This document shows, in pieces, positions 34,228 through 41,173 of a stretch of DNA of 44,312 nucleotides. Each line of letters starts with the position of its first letter. Positions within the stretch are counted from its first letter, which is position 1. Under the pieces are notes generated by a model that was given only the letters and a program-made list of their open reading frames with translations, was not told the origin of the DNA and did no database searches. Source of the DNA: Eubacteriales bacterium (GTDB taxonomy: Bacteria; Bacillota; Clostridia; Saccharofermentanales; DTU023); contig JAUNVR010000014.1 of NCBI GenBank assembly GCA_030537595.1, positions 1-44,312 on the forward strand, written 5' to 3'. A program made the translations under genes and the position numbers.

Positions 34228-34791
34228 TTACTTCTTAGCACGCTCCATGTAATCACCGGTTCTGGTATCAATTCTAACTACTTCGTGGTTCTCAATAAAC
34301 AAAGGAACACGAATCACAGCACCGGTTTCTAAGGTTGCATTCTTGCTCGCATTTTGCGCTGTGTCACCGCGGACGGCAGGTTCACATTCAACGATTTCCA
34401 ACTCGACAAAGTAAGGCAGTTCAATCGAGAGAATTTCACCGTCATGACTTAAAACACGGCAGACCATGCCCTCTTTCAAGAATTTTATCGGATCACCAAT
34501 CAGCTCGGGCATAATTGGTAACTGCTCGTAAGTTTCTGTATCCATGAAATAGCAGAGATCATCATCGCGATAGATATACGACATATCGTTATTCTGCAAC
34601 TGGGCATTTTCAAACTTTTCCGTGGGGTTAAAGCTGCGCTCAACAGTCGCACCGGTTTTTAGATTGCGGAATTTAGTTCTTACAAAGGCCGCCCCCTTAC
34701 CCGGTTTAACGTGCTGGAATTCCACCACTTGGCAAACATCGCCATCCATCATGAAGGTGACACCGTTTCTAAATTCACCCGCTGTAATCAT
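34228..34791 (-). CDS. efp: Translation elongation factor P
   Basis: EF-P enters the ribosomal E site and relieves stalling at polyproline. The 187-residue protein has the three-domain KOW/OB/OB layout. The loop residue K32 lies in HVKPGKGAAFVR, the usual site of lysine modification in EF-P. The C-terminal IDTRTGDYMERAKK matches the family end. GGGAGG is five bases before the ATG. A good promoter lies 64 bases upstream, so efp probably starts the long operon that runs to recN and perhaps to the hut genes. Confidence 0.97.
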   Translation of the reverse strand: MITAGEFRNGVTFMMDGDVCQVVEFQHVKPGKGAAFVRTKFRNLKTGATVERSFNPTEKFENAQLQNNDMSYIYRDDDLCYFMDTETYEQLPIMPELIGDPIKFLKEGMVCRVLSHDGEILSIELPYFVELEIVECEPAVRGDTAQNASKNATLETGAVIRVPLFIENHEVVRIDTRTGDYMERAKK

Positions 34792-34854
34792 AAATACCTC
34801 CCACTTAATTAAGCTTTATTTCTCTGCCTAATTTTCTCTTTAAATATATTGTGT

Positions 34855-34883
34855 ATTGTATTAAATCTGAGCTTCGCTAGCAA
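34855..34883 (-). promoter_or_regulatory. Sigma-A promoter of the efp operon
   Basis: Minus-strand TTGCTA (34883-34878), a 17-base spacer and TACAAT (34860-34855), giving a leader of about 57 nt. The -35 box lies inside an inverted-repeat region (34872-34918). Confidence 0.7.
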
Positions 34884-34918
34884 GCTTGGGCAGCGAGCCC
34901 TAAGTGGCTGAAGCGAAG
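34872..34918. repeat. Inverted repeats between yqeG and efp
   Basis: An outer pair CTTCGCT (34872-34878) and AGCGAAG (34912-34918) flanks an inner hairpin GGGCAGCGAGCCC (34888-34900, 4-bp stem). The efp promoter -35 box overlaps one arm. It could be a terminator without a T-run, a protein-binding site or a leader structure; the sequence does not decide. Confidence 0.4.
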
Positions 34919-34942
34919 TTTAAACCATTCATTTAATCAGTC

Positions 34943-34958
34943 AAAAAAGCAAGCTTTT
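34943..34958 (-). terminator. Weak candidate terminator of yqeG
   Basis: On the minus strand AAAAG-CTTG-CTTTT (34958-34945) ends in a run of six Ts. The stem is only 5 bp and AT-rich, so efficiency is doubtful. It lies just after the yqeG stop. Confidence 0.4.
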
Positions 34959-34963
34959 CAGAT

Positions 34964-35497
34964 TTACTTCTGTTCGGCTGAAGCTTTTCGGGGTAAGTCT
35001 TGACCTAGGTCAATAAAAGCTTTTAGCAAATACTCCAAATAACGCTTTAGTCGAACTGTGATTATTTCCTCTTTGAATCTAGGCTCTACCTTAACGGAAG
35101 TGATTCCTGCTTTTCGTGCTGCCCAGACGTCGGTTAAGATTTGGTCACCAATCATCATGGCTTTGGACTGGGGGCAGTTCAGCTCGCTCAACTTGGCTAG
35201 AATCTTACGTGGTGATGGTTTGTGAGCCTGACCTAGGCCATCAATGCCTAGTTTTTCAGCATAACGCTCAGCGCGATCTCCAGCAGCATTTGACAGCACA
35301 ACTGCTCTGAGGCCAGCGGCCTGGATTGATTCAATTGTTGCTTTGGCATAGCTGTCTGGACTTTCGGCTCCATGCTTGGCCAAGGTATTGTCAATATCGA
35401 CGAGAATAACTCTGTAACCACTGTTATAAAGGCCTGCCCAATCTATTTCACGTAAATCACTCGTATGGTAATGCGAGCAAAAATTTTTAATTCGCAA
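34964..35497 (-). CDS. yqeG: YqeG-family HAD phosphatase
   Basis: A cytoplasmic HAD superfamily IIIA phosphatase whose substrate is not firmly known. The 177-residue protein has motif I DIDNTLA (D34, D36), motif II VVLSNAAGD, the lysine motif HKPSPRKI and motif III MIGDQILTDVWAA, all intact. The start is TTG at 35497 with AGGAGG six bases upstream. It is divergent from lysC over an interval of only 99 bases, with overlapping promoters. Confidence 0.93.
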   Translation of the reverse strand: MRIKNFCSHYHTSDLREIDWAGLYNSGYRVILVDIDNTLAKHGAESPDSYAKATIESIQAAGLRAVVLSNAAGDRAERYAEKLGIDGLGQAHKPSPRKILAKLSELNCPQSKAMMIGDQILTDVWAARKAGITSVKVEPRFKEEIITVRLKRYLEYLLKAFIDLGQDLPRKASAEQK

Positions 35498-35514
35498 ATT
35501 CTGCCTCCTCTTGC

Positions 35515-35543
35515 TTGCTAAGTCTGGGTGATTATAGCATAAT
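35515..35543. promoter_or_regulatory. Overlapping divergent promoters of lysC (+) and yqeG (-)
   Basis: The lysC promoter has TTGCTA (35515-35520), 17 bases, and CATAAT (35538-35543). The yqeG promoter is an extended -10, TGCTATAAT, on the minus strand (35539-35531), inside the lysC spacer. RNA polymerase could not occupy both at once. Confidence 0.6.
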
Positions 35544-35560
35544 TTACACTGCTAGATGTG

Positions 35561-35586
35561 AGGAAGGGGGGCGAAGTTATTCTTCG
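35561..35586 (+). promoter_or_regulatory. lysC ribosome-binding site with folded spacer
   Basis: AGGAAGGGGGG (35561-35571) is the only purine-rich ribosome-binding site and lies 25 bases before the forced TTG start at 35597. A hairpin CGAAG-TTATT-CTTCG (35572-35586) between them would shorten the effective distance to ten bases. An in-frame TAA at 35594 excludes any earlier start. Confidence 0.55.
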
Positions 35587-35596
35587 TTATGAATAA

Positions 35597-36946
35597 TTGA
35601 GAAAAGTATGCAAATTCGGTGGCTCCTCTTTAGCCAACGCCGGACAAATCCAAAAAGTTATCGATATCGTCAGCTCTGATCCGGGACGTCAGTTTATTGT
35701 CGTATCCGCACCTGGCAAGGGGCGCCCGTCAGAATTAAAGATTACGGACTTATTGATTGGTTTAGCCAAAGCACGACTTAATGGCTTTGATGGCAAGCGT
35801 GAGTATGAACTGATTTCTCGAAGAATCACTGCTCTCGCCCACGATTTAAATATTTCGACTGAGCTACTCGGGATTATTGAAGAAAATATCTTAAATGCTG
35901 CTAATAGTTCAATCGAGAACGCTGCGGCTTATGAAGCTCAGCTCAAGGCACAAGGTGAAGATGCCTGCGCGAGAATCCTCGCTGAGGCCTTAACATTGGC
36001 CGGTATTGAGGCTCATTACATGTCCCCTGCCGATGCTGGGATACTCCTTTACGGCACACATGATGATGCTGAAATTGATCCCCAAAGTTATACCCTACTC
36101 AGCCAATTGCGCTACGAAGAAAGAACTCTGGTCATCCCCGGCTTTTACGGGATTTCGCAGGACGGCGAGGTTTTAACCTTTTCCCGTGGTGGCTCGGATA
36201 TCAGCGGTGCAATTATTGCTGCTGGTGTGGATGCTGAGATTTATGAGATCTGGACTGATGTTGATTCGGTCTATGCTGTGAATCCCGAGCTAGTCGATGA
36301 ACCAAAGCAAATTAAAGAAATTTCCTATCGTGAAATGCGTGAATTGGCTTATCTTGGCGCTTCTGTTGTACATCCTGAGGCAATGCTGCCAATTTACAAT
36401 AAAGCAATTCCAATCCACATTTTAAACACGAATAATCCTGATGCCAAAGGCACCAAGATCGTGCGTGAGCGCTCAAACTTTGATGGGGTTGTCACCGGGA
36501 TCTCTGGTTCTAGGAATTTTTGCTCCCTAAATATTTCTGAATATCTGCTTAATCGTAGAGTCGGTATCGTCAAGGACATCCTCAGCATTCTCGCTGAAGA
36601 AGGAGTCTCATTCGAGCACATGCCCTCCTCTATCGATTCGCTTTCAATTATTTTGCGGGACGAGAGTTTACCAAAGTCTAAAGAAGAGAATATTATCCGT
36701 AGACTGACCGATGAGTTGGAGCTAGAATCCGTTGAGTTAGTGCGGGGCTTGGCGCTGGTCATGCTGGTCGGCGAAGCAATGGCTGATACCGTGGGGGTCA
36801 CCTCACGTGCGGTCAACTGTCTTTCTGCAGCCTCAATCTCACTTGAAATGATTATTCAAGATCACAGTGAAATGTCAGTCATTTTTGTCGTGGATGGTAA
36901 ATTCTGTAACTATGCTATAGAAACTCTCTACTATGAGTATTTCTAA
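35597..36946 (+). CDS. lysC: Aspartate kinase
   Basis: Phosphorylates L-aspartate, the first step to lysine, threonine and methionine. The 449-residue protein begins with the kinase signature KFGGSSLA (6-13), has FSRGGSDISG in the active site and C-terminal ACT domains (from about 305; NRRVGIVKDILSILAEEGVS) that normally bind lysine or threonine for feedback. The TTG at 35597 is forced by an in-frame stop just upstream and gives the normal N-terminus. A three-codon ORF (ATG at 35589) ends on this start as TTGA. No lysine riboswitch fits in the short leader. It is followed by a bidirectional terminator. Confidence 0.95.
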   Translation: MRKVCKFGGSSLANAGQIQKVIDIVSSDPGRQFIVVSAPGKGRPSELKITDLLIGLAKARLNGFDGKREYELISRRITALAHDLNISTELLGIIEENILNAANSSIENAAAYEAQLKAQGEDACARILAEALTLAGIEAHYMSPADAGILLYGTHDDAEIDPQSYTLLSQLRYEERTLVIPGFYGISQDGEVLTFSRGGSDISGAIIAAGVDAEIYEIWTDVDSVYAVNPELVDEPKQIKEISYREMRELAYLGASVVHPEAMLPIYNKAIPIHILNTNNPDAKGTKIVRERSNFDGVVTGISGSRNFCSLNISEYLLNRRVGIVKDILSILAEEGVSFEHMPSSIDSLSIILRDESLPKSKEENIIRRLTDELELESVELVRGLALVMLVGEAMADTVGVTSRAVNCLSAASISLEMIIQDHSEMSVIFVVDGKFCNYAIETLYYEYF

Positions 36947-36975
36947 TAAGTACTAGCAATCTAAATCTTAAGTAT

Positions 36976-37013
36976 AAAAAATGCTTTCAACTAAGCTTGA
37001 AAGCATTTTCTTT
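36976..37013. terminator. Bidirectional terminator between lysC and the deacetylase-like gene
   Basis: A 13-bp perfect stem, AAAATGCTTTCAA (36978-36990) with TTGAAAGCATTTT (36997-37009), has a 6-base loop. T-rich tracts follow on both strands, so it can end lysC (+) and the convergent gene at 37025 (-). Confidence 0.85.
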
Positions 37014-37024
37014 GAGCAGAATAT

Positions 37025-38914
37025 TTACTTACGTACATCGTGATCTAGAATGTCAACTCCGTTAAAAATCTCAGACAAACCCCAGGCATCGGCTGCAGCT
37101 AAACTATCCGGTGAAACTGTCTGCCGATCCAGGTGGACAAAGGAATCGAAGTAGTAGTTATAGGGCTTGGGTCCCATGCCGATTAAGAGCTGGTAACCCT
37201 GATTTAAAACTACATCCAAGGCAGCACTATCTGAGTAGACGTGGCCACCTTCCGGAAAAAGCAAAATTTTTACAGGCTCACTTAGATTTAACTGATCAAT
37301 TAGGCCCTGCCAGCGCCACAGCTCCTGCTGCAACTCCGTTGGAGTCAATCGATTGTAGAGCTCCGTGCCGAGTCCTGCCGAAGCCAAATCGTAACCCTTG
37401 CGTTCTAAAGCCAAAAGTAGTTCCCTGACTTTCGTCTGCTCTAGTGCATAATCCTCATTGTCCATAACATAAGGCATTAAAGACTGTTTTTTCCTGGCTT
37501 CATTTTGATTTTCCAACATAGTTTCGTCCAAAATATAGCCGAGGGCATCTTCCCTCAGATAAAGAGCAAGAATTGCCCTTGCCCCATCAAAGGAGAACTG
37601 TGGATGCTCTGCGATATACTCCTCTAAAATCCCGATAAAGTTATTCTCCGGATCTAGGACATCACGATTTTTATCCTTATAAAAACCTTGAATCTCTTGA
37701 TTTGAATTTAAAATCAGCTTCTGCACCGTACCGTTTGCCTGATTTAAGGTGCTGTATGCAGCGTTTTCAAGCAGGAGGATTAAGGGCTTTTTACCACGGG
37801 GAACAATGATCTCCGGCTCAGATTTAGGATAATTGAAAAATAATGATGGGCGAATCAAAACATAGTTTTGCTCCTCCATCGTGGCCAAAAACTTCCTAAA
37901 TTCATCAGTTGTCAGTAAGTTGTGCTGGGCGTGCTGGGTATTGCTCTCAGCTCTAAAAGCCAAATCTGGGCGGGCAATTAGAGGTCTAATTGCTAAGACA
38001 GGAACTGGATCAATCCAACGCTCCAGCTTTTCTGGCAGATATGAGTTCAGGCGCTCCAGACTTTCCTGCAATTCTGGGCGCTCCGGAAAAACACTGTGCA
38101 TCCGATCAATTAGCTTGCGAGCACTGTAATAGCGCTGCCTCTCCTCTAAATCAGCTGCATGGGCCAGAAGATTCGTATACTCTGTCTCCTGGTACTCCTT
38201 TAACCTGAACTCTGCATATTCCCTGGCAAATATCGCCAGCTCCGGATCATCGACAATGTCCTGCCAATACTGCCAGGTCCGCTCCCAATTGCCCTCAGCC
38301 TGGATTTCTTTGGCCGTCTTAAAGCGATAGCCCGCCTGTTCTAAAGCAGGCAGTTGCTTGCGCAAGTCATTGACCATTCGCTCGAGATTGCTCAAACCTT
38401 GGAAGGCGTCAATTAGGCTGAGCCACTGCTCTTTACTAATCTTCCCATCCAGCCAGTCTTCACTCTTCTCGTAAATTAAGGGCATTATTTCCACAGCAGA
38501 AATATCTCGCATGCCTTCGATGAAATTGCGCTCACTTTCAGTCGGTGCATGACCTCGTAAAACAGCCTCGCAAATTTCACTAACCCGCTGACTAACAATC
38601 TCCTCCATAGCTAGTTGTACTTCACGATATTCAGAATTACTTTGTGGCTTCGCCTCGGTATCCGCAGCAGCAGCTTGGATCTCGCGGTAAAGCTCAGTCG
38701 CGCTATCGTAGTCTTCAGCCTCTAAGGCCGCAGTAAATTGATTCAGGCGACCTGTTGTCTGGCGCTTGTGACGGCTTTTAAGAACTCCGAATGCGATTAG
38801 CGAGAGCAGGATAATTACGCCCACTGCGATAATCAGTTTGCGATACTTTTTCTGGACCGTATCACCACGGTAAATATTGTAGTCTTTACGTTCTAAACGC
38901 AGTCTTTCGCGCAT
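37025..38914 (-). CDS. Membrane-anchored polysaccharide-deacetylase-like protein, catalytic residues apparently lost
   Basis: A 629-residue protein with one N-terminal membrane helix (about 27-45; short positive cytoplasmic stretch before it), then a helical, TPR-like extracytoplasmic region (50-295) and a C-terminal domain (about 303-625). That domain follows the order of a Firmicutes polysaccharide deacetylase family: PVLAIRPLI, TTDEFRKFLATMEEQNY, KKPLILLLENAAYS, EEYIAEHPQFSFDGARAILA and RKGYDLASAGLG. Where active members have an FDD motif and a His-x-x-x-His site, this one has LLEN and no histidines, so metal binding is probably lost. It starts four bases after parC, with AGGAG eleven bases before the ATG. 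Function is unknown; a wall-binding or scaffold role is a guess. Confidence 0.65.
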   Translation of the reverse strand: MRERLRLERKDYNIYRGDTVQKKYRKLIIAVGVIILLSLIAFGVLKSRHKRQTTGRLNQFTAALEAEDYDSATELYREIQAAAADTEAKPQSNSEYREVQLAMEEIVSQRVSEICEAVLRGHAPTESERNFIEGMRDISAVEIMPLIYEKSEDWLDGKISKEQWLSLIDAFQGLSNLERMVNDLRKQLPALEQAGYRFKTAKEIQAEGNWERTWQYWQDIVDDPELAIFAREYAEFRLKEYQETEYTNLLAHAADLEERQRYYSARKLIDRMHSVFPERPELQESLERLNSYLPEKLERWIDPVPVLAIRPLIARPDLAFRAESNTQHAQHNLLTTDEFRKFLATMEEQNYVLIRPSLFFNYPKSEPEIIVPRGKKPLILLLENAAYSTLNQANGTVQKLILNSNQEIQGFYKDKNRDVLDPENNFIGILEEYIAEHPQFSFDGARAILALYLREDALGYILDETMLENQNEARKKQSLMPYVMDNEDYALEQTKVRELLLALERKGYDLASAGLGTELYNRLTPTELQQELWRWQGLIDQLNLSEPVKILLFPEGGHVYSDSAALDVVLNQGYQLLIGMGPKPYNYYFDSFVHLDRQTVSPDSLAAADAWGLSEIFNGVDILDHDVRK

Positions 38915-38917
38915 TAG

Positions 38918-41173
38918 CTAGTTTTCTCCTGCGAGCTTATCAAAGCTTAATTGCTTATCAATGATGGTCTCATCTTTCACAAAACGTCCAGCCGCCGGCA
39001 ATGTCCTAATCCGGTAATATTCTTGCTCTTCTGTCTTTAGTCCCAGCTCCTCTGGCTCCAAGATAGCATTGAGCTGATAACCCTTGCGCTGCGACATAAT
39101 TTTAGCACCACGCGAGCTTCTTGTAGACATTAAGGGAATTAGGTCGCTATCGAGTAGAATTAATCTATCCTGAGTATTATGGAAGCAGATATCGCCATTT
39201 CCCTCAGCTTCTTCAACCCACTTTAGACCGACTAACTCAGCCTTATCGTAGAAGGCACGGACCAGCTTCTTGCGTTTTGTTTTAGTCTGGTATTGCTCCA
39301 AGGCAATTTTGACCGCCCGGCCATCAGCAAAGGCTAAAATCAAGAAGCCCTTAAAGTCCTCATCTGTCGCGTGGAAGAATAAGACTTCCTCATCTTCATC
39401 TAGCTCTAGAGTGTGGGCTAGGAAGGCTCCAAACTCTGATGGTTTATGGTCTTCCAGCTCATAGCCAAAGAGCTTGTAGACCTGAGCCTTATTTGTGAAG
39501 AATAAAAGCTCAGATTTATTAGCGCCCTCTTCTTCGGCAATAATCCGATCGCCTTCTTTTAACTTCAGCTCGCCAGCCGAGCGCAGCGAAGTCAGGGCAA
39601 TCTTTTTGAAATAGCCCTCAGCACTGAGGAAGTATTTCACATTGTAGTCATTGATCAGCTCTTCCTTGCTGAGGCTAGTGACCTTATTTGGTGAAATCAA
39701 TTCTGTCTTTCTGTCGATCGCATATTTCTTCCGATAATGCTTTAATTCTGCAGCAATTTCCGACCGTAAAAGCTTCGAGCTTGCAATCACCCGCTCCAGC
39801 TTGGAAATTCGCTTTTCTAATTCCGAGATTTCAGCAACTCTACGCAGCAAATACTCACGGTTCAAATGTCTCAATTTGATCTCTGCTACGTATTCTGCCT
39901 GCCTTTCATCAAGCTTAAAAGCAGCTTGCAGATTCGGCACAACTTCTGCTTCTTTTTCTGTCCTGCGGATAATCTTAATCGCCTCGTCGATATCTAAAAG
40001 GATCAGCTCCAAAGCCTTTAGCAAATGCAGTTGATCGCGCAGCTTATTCAGCTCAAAACTCCGCTGACGCTTGATTGTAGATTCACGCCAGTCTAACCAC
40101 TCTAGGAGCACATCGCGCACGGACATGACCTGCGGGCGGTAGTCAATCAGCAAATTAAGGTTCAAAGAAAATGAGGACTCCATTGAAGTCAGGTTATAGA
40201 GCTTTTGGATTAAAAACTCCGGATCCGCTGAGGCCTTATATTCAATTGCTATCTTCAAGCCATTTAAATCAGTTTCATCACGGACATCTGTGACTTCCTT
40301 CAAACTACCCTTACGCACCTGATTCGTAATATCTTCAATGATATTCTCGACTCTAGTTGTGTATGGAATTTCGTAAACCTCAATTAAGCGTGATTTAGGA
40401 ATCAGGCGATGCTTCGCCCGAAGGTGGAAGCTCCCTCGACCTGTTTCATAAATCTTTTGCATCTTCTCCGGCTCGTAGACTAATCGACCACCAGTCGGGA
40501 AGTCTGGAGCTGGCATGTAGTCAATTATTTTAGCCTCCGGGTCAGCAATTAAAGCTAATGTAGCATCGAGCAATTCTCCCAGATTAAATGAACAGATATT
40601 TGAAGCCATGCCAACCGCAATACCCTGAGTATTGTTCAAAAGGATTGTCGGTACCTGAACTGGCAAGAGAGTTGGTTCCTTAAAGGTGCCAGAGTAATTG
40701 TCGACGAAATCTACTGCGTCCTGATTAATGCCTTCAAAGAGAAGCTCACAAGCAGGGTCTAGTCTGGCCTCGGTATAGCGATATGCTGCGTACTGCATAT
40801 CCCGCGAGTAAATCCGGCCAAAGTTTCCTTTAGAATCAATCCAGGGTTGCAGCAAGGCTCCGTTACCTCGCGTCATCCTGACCATAGTCTCATAAATAGC
40901 CTGGTCACCATGGGGATGTAAAGCCATGGTCTGACCGACAATATCTGCAGATTTTGCGCGCGGGCCCTTACTCAGACCCATCTTATACATTGTGTAAAGT
41001 AGCTTGCGGTGAGATGGTTTGAAGCCATCAATCTCGGGCAAGGCGCGGGAGACAATGACCGACATCGCATAAGGCATATAGTTTTCCTTAATGCTGTCTG
41101 TTATTGCTCTAATTTCTGGCTCCAATTCAGTCTGGACAGGTGGTTTTTTTGGGCTTTTACTTTTCTTACTCAT
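38918..41173 (-). CDS. parC: DNA topoisomerase IV-like subunit A (type IIA)
   Basis: Cleaves and rejoins both DNA strands. The 751-residue protein has the winged-helix region with HPHGDQAIYETMVRM, the catalytic Arg-Tyr pair R132-Y133 (AAYRYTEARL) and GNFGRI. A coiled coil and a C-terminal domain follow. The gyrase box QRRGGKG is absent, so it is topo IV-like rather than GyrA. At the positions of E. coli GyrA Ser83 and Asp87 it has Gln91 and Glu95. The start overlaps the parE stop by one base. The canonical gyrase is presumably elsewhere. A Lys/Pro-rich N-terminus is unusual but short. Confidence 0.9.
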   Translation of the reverse strand: MSKKSKSPKKPPVQTELEPEIRAITDSIKENYMPYAMSVIVSRALPEIDGFKPSHRKLLYTMYKMGLSKGPRAKSADIVGQTMALHPHGDQAIYETMVRMTRGNGALLQPWIDSKGNFGRIYSRDMQYAAYRYTEARLDPACELLFEGINQDAVDFVDNYSGTFKEPTLLPVQVPTILLNNTQGIAVGMASNICSFNLGELLDATLALIADPEAKIIDYMPAPDFPTGGRLVYEPEKMQKIYETGRGSFHLRAKHRLIPKSRLIEVYEIPYTTRVENIIEDITNQVRKGSLKEVTDVRDETDLNGLKIAIEYKASADPEFLIQKLYNLTSMESSFSLNLNLLIDYRPQVMSVRDVLLEWLDWRESTIKRQRSFELNKLRDQLHLLKALELILLDIDEAIKIIRRTEKEAEVVPNLQAAFKLDERQAEYVAEIKLRHLNREYLLRRVAEISELEKRISKLERVIASSKLLRSEIAAELKHYRKKYAIDRKTELISPNKVTSLSKEELINDYNVKYFLSAEGYFKKIALTSLRSAGELKLKEGDRIIAEEEGANKSELLFFTNKAQVYKLFGYELEDHKPSEFGAFLAHTLELDEDEEVLFFHATDEDFKGFLILAFADGRAVKIALEQYQTKTKRKKLVRAFYDKAELVGLKWVEEAEGNGDICFHNTQDRLILLDSDLIPLMSTRSSRGAKIMSQRKGYQLNAILEPEELGLKTEEQEYYRIRTLPAAGRFVKDETIIDKQLSFDKLAGEN

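Noticed and set aside
35498-35596. Lysine riboswitch in the lysC leader
   Set aside because: The interval is only about 99 bases, shared with the yqeG promoter; the lysine aptamer needs about 170.
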